64,000 nt of DNA from a virus, in the IMG/VR virus record IMGVR_UViG_3300008450_000005, positions 1-64,000 of that record; one strand, 5' to 3'. The notes beneath the pieces were generated by a model. It was given only the letters and a program-made list of their open reading frames with translations. It ran no database searches and was not told the origin of the DNA. Position numbers and translations under genes: made by a program. The stretch's first letter is position 1; every line of letters starts with the position of its first letter. Positions 32,585 through 41,651 of this stretch are shown here, in pieces.

Positions 32585-33981
32585 TGGAAAATGGAAACTA
32601 TTTCGACGATGCTCACGCTTTAAGTTCGGCAAATATTGGGTTCGAATTCGAATTCTTTTCACCTATGATGAAAGGCAGGTTAGCTGAAATCATATCGAAA
32701 GAATTAGGAAAAAAAGTACAAGTTTCTGAGAAATATCATTCCGATCTTCCAGTAGACAGGAATACCTTCAAGTTAGAGGCTGATTATTCAGGCGGTTCAG
32801 ATATGGTTGAACTGATCACTGGACCTATGCCTTATCAAGAAGCTATTCCTGTCCTTTATAAAATTCTGGCCATCATCAAAGAATATGGCTACACAAATGA
32901 TCGCTGTGCTTTCCAATTCAACGTTTCGTACGATGAGATGAGAAAGGATGTTAGAACACCACTCCAGCATGTCGACAAACTCAAATTTGTTTTGTCTTTA
33001 GATGAAGGACTTATCTATGACAAGTTCGGATCTAGATTCGGAAATGTTTATGCTAAGAGCATCAAGAAGATCGTGCCTAGAAACAGGTATATGATCCTCG
33101 ACAATATTCAAAGCATAGATCCTACAATGTTTAGGTTGCCCAATGAAAAATACTACGGGGTAAATTTCACTAAGCTGAAAGATGGGTATTTGGAATTTAG
33201 ATATCTAGGCGGAAGAGATTACGAGAAAAAAGGATCATCGATCGTCAAGGTTATTGATTACATCGTTTTGCACCTATATAAAATTCTTGCAGGTGATTCC
33301 AACTACACAAAAAGAGATGTTGAGGTTCTTCAAAATATCATGAACCAATACAAGAAAGTGGTGAGAAGCTTTTCGAATCCCGACCAATTCTTTATGAACT
33401 ATCCGGATATCCATATAATGGTAGATCTGAAAGGCTGGGACGAAAACATCAAATCTCTTTGGAGTACGATCCGCGATAAAATTTTCGATTTGATCGTGGA
33501 AGGTGGACTTAGGAGAGGATATTTCAATTACGATACTTCAATAGGAAAATTCCAGATTAAAGAGGGTGAGTTCAAGGATGGAATGATCATTTCTGATGTT
33601 GACCTAGTGGAATGCAAGCTCAAAAGATGCAGCATCAATAATTGCAGGATTTTCTATTCTGAAATCAATAATTCAGAATTGAATGAAAGTCAGCTTTTCA
33701 ATAACAACCGTGTAGAGAAAAGTAAAATTAAGGACACATCAATAGAATTCTCAAATACCTGTATCGATTGTTACGTTGATAGCAAAGGTAAAAAGATCGG
33801 AGGTAAATTAGTTGGCGGCGTTTTAAGAAATGGTAACGTTACAGAATACTCTGAAATCAGTTCTAAAACTAAAATTGTTAAGACGAAAGACGAGAGCAGA
33901 CAATTCATTTCCAGTAAATCGTTTGGCGACGACAATCTTAAGCCTGTAAAGATACAGAAGTTCAAAGATCTAAATTATTAA
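32584..33981 (+). CDS. Amidoligase-like protein with pentapeptide-type C-terminus
   Basis: 465 aa. Residues 1-330 follow the glutamine-synthetase-like amidoligase pattern: IGFEFEFF (about 18-25), GGSDMVELITGPM (acidic residues where the family has E-x-V-S-P), CAFQFNVS in place of CGLHVHV, and YLEFRYLGGRDY in place of TIEFRFF-G. Such enzymes form amide or peptide bonds using ATP. Two family histidines seem replaced (FQFN for LHVH). Residues about 345-415 (VDLVECKLKRCSINNCRIFY) look like a pentapeptide-repeat right-handed beta-helix. The combination is unusual. It is in a unit with the S1-like gene and a probable structural gene. The substrate is unknown; surface peptidoglycan or protein modification is conceivable. 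Confidence 0.6.
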   Translation: MENGNYFDDAHALSSANIGFEFEFFSPMMKGRLAEIISKELGKKVQVSEKYHSDLPVDRNTFKLEADYSGGSDMVELITGPMPYQEAIPVLYKILAIIKEYGYTNDRCAFQFNVSYDEMRKDVRTPLQHVDKLKFVLSLDEGLIYDKFGSRFGNVYAKSIKKIVPRNRYMILDNIQSIDPTMFRLPNEKYYGVNFTKLKDGYLEFRYLGGRDYEKKGSSIVKVIDYIVLHLYKILAGDSNYTKRDVEVLQNIMNQYKKVVRSFSNPDQFFMNYPDIHIMVDLKGWDENIKSLWSTIRDKIFDLIVEGGLRRGYFNYDTSIGKFQIKEGEFKDGMIISDVDLVECKLKRCSINNCRIFYSEINNSELNESQLFNNNRVEKSKIKDTSIEFSNTCIDCYVDSKGKKIGGKLVGGVLRNGNVTEYSEISSKTKIVKTKDESRQFISSKSFGDDNLKPVKIQKFKDLNY

Positions 33982-33982
33982 C

Positions 33983-34771
33983 ATGACAGAATTAGAATTA
34001 ATCCGAGAAATTGAAGACGCTTTGTCTTACTCTTGCTCTCTTCCGTACAATTTGAATCAAACCGAAATCCAGAGAATAATCAAAAGGGCTCGGGATTATT
34101 TCTATGACAATTACCAGTACTCGGTTGAGAAAAGAATCATAGTTTTAGGTAGATCTATTTTTGCAAATGCAAATTTTAGAGCTACCCGTCAGATTAAGCT
34201 TCCTGACAATATAGTTTCGATATTTGATGTTAGAGAGACCAATGGTAGCGGGATTTCTGGAAACCCTGACCGAGATTTTGGCGATTCCAAACTTTTAGGA
34301 TCGGAATTGCTTTTATCACCGTTTGTTGGTGATAACCTCGTTTACCGTACCGTTATGTATTCATATTTTGATTTGGCTAAAGCATATTTGCTTGAAACAT
34401 TCGCTTATAACTGGAACAAGAACACCAAAAAACTAACAATTCTGGGAAGAGATCCAAACCGGGTTAATACCGGAGGGGTTAATGGTGCAGGAGTTAATGG
34501 TGATTATCCCGGCGGTGTTGATGTAGCGATCTCTTGTTTCGTAAAAATCGTCGAAGATGATCTTTATGCTGACGAGCTTTTCGTTAGATACTGCATAGGA
34601 AAAAGCAAGGAAGCATTGGGTAACATGCTTTCGGTGTTTGACTATAATCTTCCAGGCGGAGTAAAAGTTAATGCTCAAGGTATAATTAGTATGGGTAAAG
34701 AAGAGGTTCAAGAGGTCATGCAGATGATAAATGACGAGAACACACCAAGCTATTTCCTGCAATGGAATTGA
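33983..34771 (+). CDS. Hypothetical probable virion protein, 262 aa
   Basis: Unrecognised; starts one base after the amidoligase stop. The helical N-terminus (about 1-40, with IQRIIKRARDYFYDNYQYSV) is followed by strands (RQIKLPDNIVSIFDV), a helix (FDLAKAYLLETFAYNW) and a Gly/Asn-rich loop with NTGGVNGAGVNGDYPGG. The two-layer plan and length would suit a neck or connector protein, but I see no diagnostic motif. The 197-base gap with a hairpin follows. Confidence 0.5.
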   Translation: MTELELIREIEDALSYSCSLPYNLNQTEIQRIIKRARDYFYDNYQYSVEKRIIVLGRSIFANANFRATRQIKLPDNIVSIFDVRETNGSGISGNPDRDFGDSKLLGSELLLSPFVGDNLVYRTVMYSYFDLAKAYLLETFAYNWNKNTKKLTILGRDPNRVNTGGVNGAGVNGDYPGGVDVAISCFVKIVEDDLYADELFVRYCIGKSKEALGNMLSVFDYNLPGGVKVNAQGIISMGKEEVQEVMQMINDENTPSYFLQWN

Positions 34772-34788
34772 AAAATTAATAGGTTTAT

Positions 34789-34819
34789 GGCATATAAATA
34801 TAGAAACATATATTTATGC
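34789..34819. other. AT-rich imperfect hairpin in the longest non-coding gap
   Basis: GGCATATAAATATA and TATATTTATGCC pair as arms around a short GAAACA-type loop, with one TA dinucleotide unpaired. The left arm contains TATAAATA, the T4 late-promoter core. The rest of 34772-34968 shows no ORF, no tRNA cloverleaf and no T-run terminator; a small TTCTA/TAGAA dyad lies near 34890-34905. It could be a transcript-end or processing structure. Confidence 0.5.
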
Positions 34820-34953
34820 CCTGTGTACTTGACAACATTGAATACTAGAGAGATAAATCTTGGGTTATCTTTTAAATTCCGGATTTATGATTCTAAAAGG
34901 AATAGAACCATAAAATAGCTTATGTTTCTAAAATTGCACACTCTCAATAGGCT

Positions 34954-34962
34954 GATATATAA
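34954..34962 (+). promoter_or_regulatory. Putative late promoter GATATATAA close to the gp25-like start
   Basis: Exact element only 15 bases from the ATG at 34969. If it acts as a -10 box, the transcript would be nearly leaderless, unlike copies at about 24-32 bases from their starts. Confidence 0.6.
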
Positions 34963-34968
34963 GTAGCC

Positions 34969-35340
34969 ATGAGGGAAATTTACAACCGGGATCCTAACGA
35001 TCCCATGTATAAATCAGATATTATAGAGGTAACTGATCCGGTAGAAATTTGTATCGGCCAGTTAAAAATGTGTTTGCTCACTAATAAAGGTGAGGTCTTG
35101 GGCGATGCATCATTTGGTATGGACTTAGAATCTATGCTTTTTGATCTTGAATTATCGGAAGATGGGCTTAGAAACGAACTAAATCTCCACTTGACCACAT
35201 ACGTACCGATCTTTTTTGACCTTGGAGGATACTATAACATTGAATTCTACCAGGGAACACAGAGGGATATTGCATATTTCGATTTTTTTCTTCCTGTAAA
35301 TGGGGGAGAAAGTCCGGTAGTTTCACTAAAATTCACATAA
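34969..35340 (+). CDS. Baseplate wedge protein, gp25-like
   Basis: 123 aa, the size of T4 gp25/gpW-family wedge proteins, which begin sheath polymerisation at the baseplate. VEICIGQLKMCLLTNKGEVLGD, FGMDLESMLFDLEL and the following beta-strands follow the family order (helix, G-E-x-L, F-G-x2-L). The EPR motif common in bacterial gp25 homologues is not obvious. The next gene, gp6-like, starts 4 bases downstream, the same order as in many contractile systems. Confidence 0.78.
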   Translation: MREIYNRDPNDPMYKSDIIEVTDPVEICIGQLKMCLLTNKGEVLGDASFGMDLESMLFDLELSEDGLRNELNLHLTTYVPIFFDLGGYYNIEFYQGTQRDIAYFDFFLPVNGGESPVVSLKFT

Positions 35341-35343
35341 GTA

Positions 35344-37059
35344 ATGAATATCTTTAGAAAAAATAATATCCTAATTGGCGGATTGCTCAGGCAATCATTC
35401 GATTTTTTGCAGCTGACTTATAACCAGACAAGAAATATTTTCACCGTTGCATCCGCTTGGGGACAAATCCTGTTTGTTATTCAGAATCTTTCACAATTGA
35501 TTTTGTATTTTATCGAGGATTCAATCACCGAACTTAATATTAATCAAGCTACTAGGGACTATTCTATAAGATCTTTAGCAAGAATTGCTGGATATGATGC
35601 AGGAAGAGCTTCTGCTGCTAGGGGCGAAATAACCATTTCATGGAATAGGAAAGAAGGAGATGTTGGTGGAGGTGCGGTTCTAATCACAAATAACACTGGG
35701 ATTAGAAACGAGCAAAATGGACTTACATACGTAATGAGACTAGCAGGTCCGAATGCTCGTATAAATTTAACCGCTGACACATCGTTGAGATGCACCATAA
35801 TACAGGGGGTAACCGATTCTGCATCTTTTACAGGAAATGGTGCTTTACTTCAAAGCTATAACGTTCCTTCCAGATCTGGAATTTACGTCGACCAATTCAA
35901 CATCGACGTTTATGTCAACAATGAGCAGTGGAAGAGATATGATTCACTCTATGACATACCTTTGAATGGAAAGGGATACCTAGTGAAAACCGGAATTTCA
36001 GAGGGCATCGATGTTTACTTCGGTAACGTTAACTTCGGAGCTACGCCTCCTCCTGGATCTGTGATTCGTGTAGATTTCATTCAGACATCAGGATTCGCTG
36101 GGAATATAGCTTCAACCAAAGACAAACCATTAACCTATACTTTCGTTAGCCAAGGCAGCGATTTATTTGGCAGAGAGGTTAATTTGAATAACTATCTGCT
36201 AATCCAGTCAACGATCGATCCGAGCTTCGGAACTGATCCTGAGCCAATACAATTGGTGAGACTTGTTGCACCTCAAACCAGTAGAGCTTTTGTTTTTGCC
36301 AATACCGCTAACTACGAAATCTACCTCCAACGTTTAGGTATATTTTCTCAAGTTCAGGCATTTACAACTTTTGATGATCAATATTTAGATGACGATAACG
36401 TTGTTTATCTTTTTCTGGTTCCTGATGTGACTTTAACTCTGGAAAGCAATGAAGACTATTTCAATATAGGTCTTAACGAATTCCTTCTAACAAAGGAACA
36501 GCGTTTAGCTATTCTAAACTTATTAGAAGAATCTGGACAAATGATAGCGACCACAGTGGTAAAAATCGTTCAGCCATCAATCTCTAAATACGTTGGAATT
36601 GCAGTTATAGATATTTTCGAAGGCTATGACCCTGATATCATCGAGTCAAAAATTAGACAAGGTATTTCAGAATACTTCATAAATTTGAAAAGAAGAGATA
36701 GAGTTCCTAAATCTGACATGATTGCTTTAATAGAAGCAATCGATGGAGTTGATTCGGTAGATTTCAGCTTCCTAGGCGATCAAAACGAGGCAAACGCAAT
36801 CAAAGCTTTAAATGCTGGTAATACCCCAAGTTCACTTGTTGGTATTGATCAATTTGGGAATATCATAATTGGCAGAAACGAACTTATAGTAATCCGCGGA
36901 GGATGGACAGACAGATACGGTACCCAATATGAAGAAGGTATCGTTCCAGGAAAACCTAGTGCTCTGAATATTACTATTCGTGGCGTTGTTCCCATGAACT
37001 ATAACGCAGAAAGAAACATAGCTCAAAGAAGAGCATTAATCGACAGTATCAATGGTTAA
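35344..37059 (+). CDS. Baseplate wedge protein, gp6/gpJ-like
   Basis: 571 aa, comparable to T4 gp6 (about 660 aa) and the baseplate-J family that forms the ring around the hub. The helical start FLQLTYNQTRNIF precedes a beta-rich middle. The C-terminal region contains ISKYVGIAVIDIFEGYDPD, RQGISEYFINLKRRDRVPKS and LIEAIDGVDSVDFSF, the usual J-family series (strand, helix, then I-x2-I-x-G-V-x-V). It directly follows the gp25-like gene. The last 8 bases overlap the next start. Confidence 0.78.
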   Translation: MNIFRKNNILIGGLLRQSFDFLQLTYNQTRNIFTVASAWGQILFVIQNLSQLILYFIEDSITELNINQATRDYSIRSLARIAGYDAGRASAARGEITISWNRKEGDVGGGAVLITNNTGIRNEQNGLTYVMRLAGPNARINLTADTSLRCTIIQGVTDSASFTGNGALLQSYNVPSRSGIYVDQFNIDVYVNNEQWKRYDSLYDIPLNGKGYLVKTGISEGIDVYFGNVNFGATPPPGSVIRVDFIQTSGFAGNIASTKDKPLTYTFVSQGSDLFGREVNLNNYLLIQSTIDPSFGTDPEPIQLVRLVAPQTSRAFVFANTANYEIYLQRLGIFSQVQAFTTFDDQYLDDDNVVYLFLVPDVTLTLESNEDYFNIGLNEFLLTKEQRLAILNLLEESGQMIATTVVKIVQPSISKYVGIAVIDIFEGYDPDIIESKIRQGISEYFINLKRRDRVPKSDMIALIEAIDGVDSVDFSFLGDQNEANAIKALNAGNTPSSLVGIDQFGNIIIGRNELIVIRGGWTDRYGTQYEEGIVPGKPSALNITIRGVVPMNYNAERNIAQRRALIDSING

Positions 37060-37582
37060 CAAATATAGCCAATATCTTCCGGACAATCCGGAATTAGCCT
37101 ACAATGCCACTGGTGTTAAATTCCAGTCATCTGTAACTTCGCCCTTTAATAAAGAGGACCTGTACACGGATGAAGCAGTAGCATTGGCAAGGTCGGAGAG
37201 CATGGGATGTTCGGGTGCAAGAACTATTTTGGTTTCCAGTACCGGCCAATATAAATATGCGCCATGCTCAGATATTACTACGTATAGAACTATTTCTAAG
37301 CAGCTAACACAGACACAGGAAGAAAGACGTTATTACGCATTCTTCCCAGACGAGAATTTAACCGATATCAAAAATAGCATCAACGACCGTGTTTATTCTG
37401 GATTCGACTATAAAGAGGTCATTCTAAAAAGAAGCATGTCAAATGTTTTCTTCAGAGATCCTGTCAAGGACTCGATCTTAGCTACTTTTAATCGTGTTAT
37501 TTTCGGTGTGATTGAAAGCGTAAAGGAAATAAAAAACTATTTTAATTATACAGTACCAAGAAATAACAAAAGGGTGTTCTAA
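37052..37582 (+). CDS. Hypothetical baseplate-associated protein, 176 aa
   Basis: Unrecognised. Starts inside the last codons of the gp6-like gene and shares one base with the next ATG, so it is translated within the wedge series. Predicted mixed fold with Tyr/Ser-rich loops (SPFNKEDLYTDEAVALARSE), two Cys near residues 53 and 72, and a helical Lys-rich end. Context suggests a small wedge or connector component. Confidence 0.55.
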   Translation: MVNKYSQYLPDNPELAYNATGVKFQSSVTSPFNKEDLYTDEAVALARSESMGCSGARTILVSSTGQYKYAPCSDITTYRTISKQLTQTQEERRYYAFFPDENLTDIKNSINDRVYSGFDYKEVILKRSMSNVFFRDPVKDSILATFNRVIFGVIESVKEIKNYFNYTVPRNNKRVF

Positions 37583-40500
37583 TGTCGAATTCAGTCAATT
37601 TAAACTTAAGATTTTTTGATAAGAGCGGGAGCCCTTTAAATTTCGAATACGTCGGGCCTACCGGATCATTCCCTAGTGTAGACAACTCGTCCTATTTTAT
37701 CACCAGTCTTTCATCGTCCTCACCCGGGCAGATTAATCTTTCTACCCTAGGGTCAGGATATTTTGAAATTAACCATTTCGATAGAAATAGCTATAGTGTG
37801 CTGGCCTGGTCTCAGCGGATTGAAGAGTGGCTAAATTTCGGATCAAGCATCACCGTGGTTTTAGAAGTTCAAGGCGGACAAAGCATTGAAATCTATGTTG
37901 ATTCTATTTCTATATCGGCTAACTACTCTACCCTTAATTTTACCAGATACAATGGTAACCTGATCGTTAGTTCCGATAGAACGGTAACTGTTAAAACCGC
38001 TTATCGTGATGCACCAGGTGGTTATTATACTGGATTTATTTACTTTGACAATGTCAGCGCAGGTCTATTCGAGAACGAGCAGATCTTTATCATCCAGGAA
38101 TTCAAAGACACTTCAGGTAATACTATCTTTGGATATCCACACTCTGGATTAACCGGAACTTCTGAGCCTGTCCAATGGAGAACACGCTGGAATAATAGCT
38201 CGTACGGTAATGTCGATGTAACAGACATTATTTTCACGTATCAGATCACGGAAAGCGACCCTACAATCGGCGGTGATCCTAGTATCAGCAATTACCCCAA
38301 CCTCATCTATACCATTCCCGTTGAGTCTACCGATTCTTTGGCGGATGGATTTGCAGTTACCTCTTATAATCTTGAAGCTCCTATCACAATTAGTGCAGCT
38401 ATCAATTCATCAAACGTAGCTGCAGACGTTTATGAGAGACAGCTTATCATCGAGCAAATAGTTGGTTTGACCGGAGCAGCTCCTCTAAAAATTGCGGAGA
38501 TAAATTTCTACGGACAGATTGAAAGCGAGGATGAAAGATTTTCCACCCTGCTAGAGAATCTGGGAAGAACCCTAACAGCGGATGAAACTATGGTTTTCAG
38601 AGACCATGACCCATCAGAACCCTTGCCTAACTACGTTGAGCTAAACGTGAAGCGTAAGGAGCTTATGGTGGCTGGTGAGCAGATATTCCCATATCTCGGA
38701 TCGTATAAAGGTCTGATCAATGCTCTAAGATTTTTTGGATATCAGGACTTAAGGATCAAAGAATATTGGCTGAACATAGATTACAAGACCAATACAACTC
38801 CTGGGGTATCAGTACTTGAAAATCAGAAATATCTAGACTCTCTTAAAAAGCTTCCATACTCTAATTCTTTCATGATTGATGAAATCATAAACAGCCCTAA
38901 TTCAGGGAAGTTTAGGATGGTTCAAACATATGGCCCGGATCAGGATGGAGTTTATCGATTAGATGTAGCAAATGAGGATACTATCGTTCCCAGCGGAACG
39001 TATAAGAAAACAGCCTTATTCGGACTATACTATGACCTGAATAAGGTAACCAATACAGAAAACGAATTCGGCTATCCGATAGTTGATGACTCTTTCTTAT
39101 TTTCACAGGAGGAAGTTTTAGTTAAACTTTTCTCTCTTAAGCAAATTCTAAAAAACAAGTACCTCCCGATTAATGCGAGAATAATCGATATTACCGGAGA
39201 GGGAATCTATTTTAACGTTTATAACACTAAAAGCTGGTCCGATGTCATGGACCGCTTTGAGATCAACCTAGGAAATGATGTTGATTTCATAGTTAATCCA
39301 GATTTCGGATATCTTGAAGATCTACGAAATTTCGGTGTACGATATTCAACGTCATCTATCCAGATCCCGATGAATTATGGTGCTACTGGAGGATTTGATG
39401 TAACACTAGCCGGATCTACCGGTGGAACTTCTGCTGGCGGGGCTTTAAAATTTAGTGGCTTTTCTGGTAACAATCCAACAATAGAATTGACCCGTGGTAA
39501 AGAATATGAATTTACCAATCTTACTGGTTATGGGCTTTACATTACTACTGAGTCTTCTCTTACACAGGTTGACCCGCTTGGGATCATTTCTAACGGAGCA
39601 ACAGGAGGACAAATTATTCTGAATGTTAACCCACAGGAACAAAACTCACTCTATTATTACCTGGATGTAAATTCGGTTGTACTTAATGGACAGATCAATA
39701 TTGTCAACGCTTCAATTTCTGATCTTGGCAATACCATCCTTCCTTTAGACAGCGGACAACAGTACACGGGAGACCAGAACCTGGCAATGATTCAGGCTAT
39801 CTCTGAATTCTATACTCTTAAACAGAATGGACAGATAGTCGAGTTTATGGATTCCAAATGGGATCCGGAGGCTTATATCAATCCAGACACAGGAGAAAGA
39901 TGGGTGAATCCTGTCGGAATGCCCATAGTTTTTGAATATGACGTTGATCAATGGATGTGGGACGAGATGGACGTAAATTGGAAATCTCTGTATTCACCAT
40001 ATAGTTTAGGACTTACCGGTTCGACACCAACTAATTTCAATTCTATTTTAACTTGGAATAACATTAATTTCGGAAACTGTAACGAGATTGAATGGATCAT
40101 CACAAAAAGCGCAAGCAGTGCAGGAAGTCCTTACTATTTCTCATATCGAGGTTACATAATGGATTTCTATAGACTTGCTCACTTTGTTCCTTATACGGGC
40201 ATCTACGACGTGCAATGCAACGTTTATGATGCCAACAACTCAATCCTAAGAAAGATTGAAAAGCAAGTCTTACAGGTTGCACCCAAACTAATCGATCTTC
40301 AGGCTTGGACAAGATACAGAGAAAACGAATTTTATACCTGGGACTACACCATTAAGGATTGGGATACTTACGAGTCTAAATGGCTTTATCCTGCCGAGGG
40401 TATGACCGAAAAACAATTGGAGCAAAGACTTCCACCCGATCTTTTGGACTTTGCCTTTTATGGTAACAATGCTTCAGAGGGAGAAGAAATAGATGTTGAA

Positions 40501-41649
40501 ATAACATCAGGAGGTCGCGGTGCAACTGGCTCATTCAGCATCTCACAGAACGTATTAACCGTAACTTCTATAGGCGGTCCTAGAATAACAGGGACTCAGT
40601 TTGGATTATGCACAGTAACCACAACAACACCTCATGGACTTTCCAATGGAGATTATGTTTACATCAAAAATTCTATCGAGGTTGTCAACGGAAAGTGGCA
40701 GATAATCTACGATAGCACACTTGCTTCTAATCAATTCAAGATACCAGTAGTACTTTCACCACAAGCTGGAATCCTTGTTACCCTTTCGCAGATCACTGTC
40801 GACACATCTCTTTACCCGAACATGCAAGTTGTAGGTGAAGGGACTATATCGGTATCTGTGAATGGTAGGGTAATTGGTGCTACGGCTGGAGGATCTACGT
40901 TACAATCGACTGCAAATTCTATAGTAACCCAGATAAATTCAGTCATCACACAGCCTGATTTCTTTGCTACGACTTTTAATCCAGCTGCAAATCCTTGCTC
41001 GATTCTAATTTCATCACCATCTACTTCTGGTGCAATCTATAATGGATATCCGCTATCAATAACTGCTACCGGATCTATTCAGGTAGTTTCACAAGATATA
41101 ATTTTAAATGGTGGACAAAACATCGACAACGTGTATGTTCAATGGGACGAAAGCCAGGAGGAACTTCCAAATGCTAATTTGAAGTATTGGGGAACACAAA
41201 ATCTCGTCTGGAAGAATTTCAACGAGGTTACGTGGGACGCAGGATATGCTCATTCGTGGTGGGATTTTGAATACAATAATACTTGGTTGGGAGGATTTGA
41301 AATCCACTCTTCCTTGGTTGGAGATAGTATCAAAGTTGATACAGGAAAACAAACAACTCCGTTTGCTAACGGAGTTACTTTCGTTGGATTTGGTGCTACT
41401 GGGGCAAGCGGGTATTTAACGCTAGGTCAGGTGGCAGATCAACTTAACGCATCTACCGATCCACATATTACCAATTTCTACTATAGAGTTTTCCCGTCCG
41501 GATATGATGACTTTTTGACCATCACCGGACCTAGCAATCGTGTTATCACGAATGTATCATCACCAACAGGTACCTACCCTGCTCCTCCATCAGTTTTGGG
41601 AGCAAATCCAGTACTCTGTGTTGATTTCACTTACGCAACAGGACCATAA
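37582..41649 (+). CDS. Giant baseplate wedge protein, gp7-like
   Basis: 1355 aa. Around residues 350-400, VELNVKRKELMVAGEQIF, PYLGSYKGLINALRFFGYQD and LRIKEYWLN follow the region by which gp7/gpI-type wedge proteins grip the gp6 ring. T4 gp7 is about 1030 aa. The remainder is beta-rich with many Gly-x-Thr-Gly turns (GPTG, GLTG, GATGG) and probable Ig-like domains (about 640-720, 860-930). It follows gp25- and gp6-like genes, the expected wedge order. Late domains (about 1000-1350) are Ser/Thr/Gly-rich and may be peripheral or fibre-binding. The assignment rests on one segment plus order. Confidence 0.6.
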   Translation: MSNSVNLNLRFFDKSGSPLNFEYVGPTGSFPSVDNSSYFITSLSSSSPGQINLSTLGSGYFEINHFDRNSYSVLAWSQRIEEWLNFGSSITVVLEVQGGQSIEIYVDSISISANYSTLNFTRYNGNLIVSSDRTVTVKTAYRDAPGGYYTGFIYFDNVSAGLFENEQIFIIQEFKDTSGNTIFGYPHSGLTGTSEPVQWRTRWNNSSYGNVDVTDIIFTYQITESDPTIGGDPSISNYPNLIYTIPVESTDSLADGFAVTSYNLEAPITISAAINSSNVAADVYERQLIIEQIVGLTGAAPLKIAEINFYGQIESEDERFSTLLENLGRTLTADETMVFRDHDPSEPLPNYVELNVKRKELMVAGEQIFPYLGSYKGLINALRFFGYQDLRIKEYWLNIDYKTNTTPGVSVLENQKYLDSLKKLPYSNSFMIDEIINSPNSGKFRMVQTYGPDQDGVYRLDVANEDTIVPSGTYKKTALFGLYYDLNKVTNTENEFGYPIVDDSFLFSQEEVLVKLFSLKQILKNKYLPINARIIDITGEGIYFNVYNTKSWSDVMDRFEINLGNDVDFIVNPDFGYLEDLRNFGVRYSTSSIQIPMNYGATGGFDVTLAGSTGGTSAGGALKFSGFSGNNPTIELTRGKEYEFTNLTGYGLYITTESSLTQVDPLGIISNGATGGQIILNVNPQEQNSLYYYLDVNSVVLNGQINIVNASISDLGNTILPLDSGQQYTGDQNLAMIQAISEFYTLKQNGQIVEFMDSKWDPEAYINPDTGERWVNPVGMPIVFEYDVDQWMWDEMDVNWKSLYSPYSLGLTGSTPTNFNSILTWNNINFGNCNEIEWIITKSASSAGSPYYFSYRGYIMDFYRLAHFVPYTGIYDVQCNVYDANNSILRKIEKQVLQVAPKLIDLQAWTRYRENEFYTWDYTIKDWDTYESKWLYPAEGMTEKQLEQRLPPDLLDFAFYGNNASEGEEIDVEITSGGRGATGSFSISQNVLTVTSIGGPRITGTQFGLCTVTTTTPHGLSNGDYVYIKNSIEVVNGKWQIIYDSTLASNQFKIPVVLSPQAGILVTLSQITVDTSLYPNMQVVGEGTISVSVNGRVIGATAGGSTLQSTANSIVTQINSVITQPDFFATTFNPAANPCSILISSPSTSGAIYNGYPLSITATGSIQVVSQDIILNGGQNIDNVYVQWDESQEELPNANLKYWGTQNLVWKNFNEVTWDAGYAHSWWDFEYNNTWLGGFEIHSSLVGDSIKVDTGKQTTPFANGVTFVGFGATGASGYLTLGQVADQLNASTDPHITNFYYRVFPSGYDDFLTITGPSNRVITNVSSPTGTYPAPPSVLGANPVLCVDFTYATGP

Positions 41650-41651
41650 TT

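Noticed and set aside
34772-34968. tRNA gene in the non-coding gap
   Set aside because: Both strands were read for a cloverleaf; a GGTTC-like stretch exists on the minus strand, but no acceptor stem or anticodon arm can be formed.
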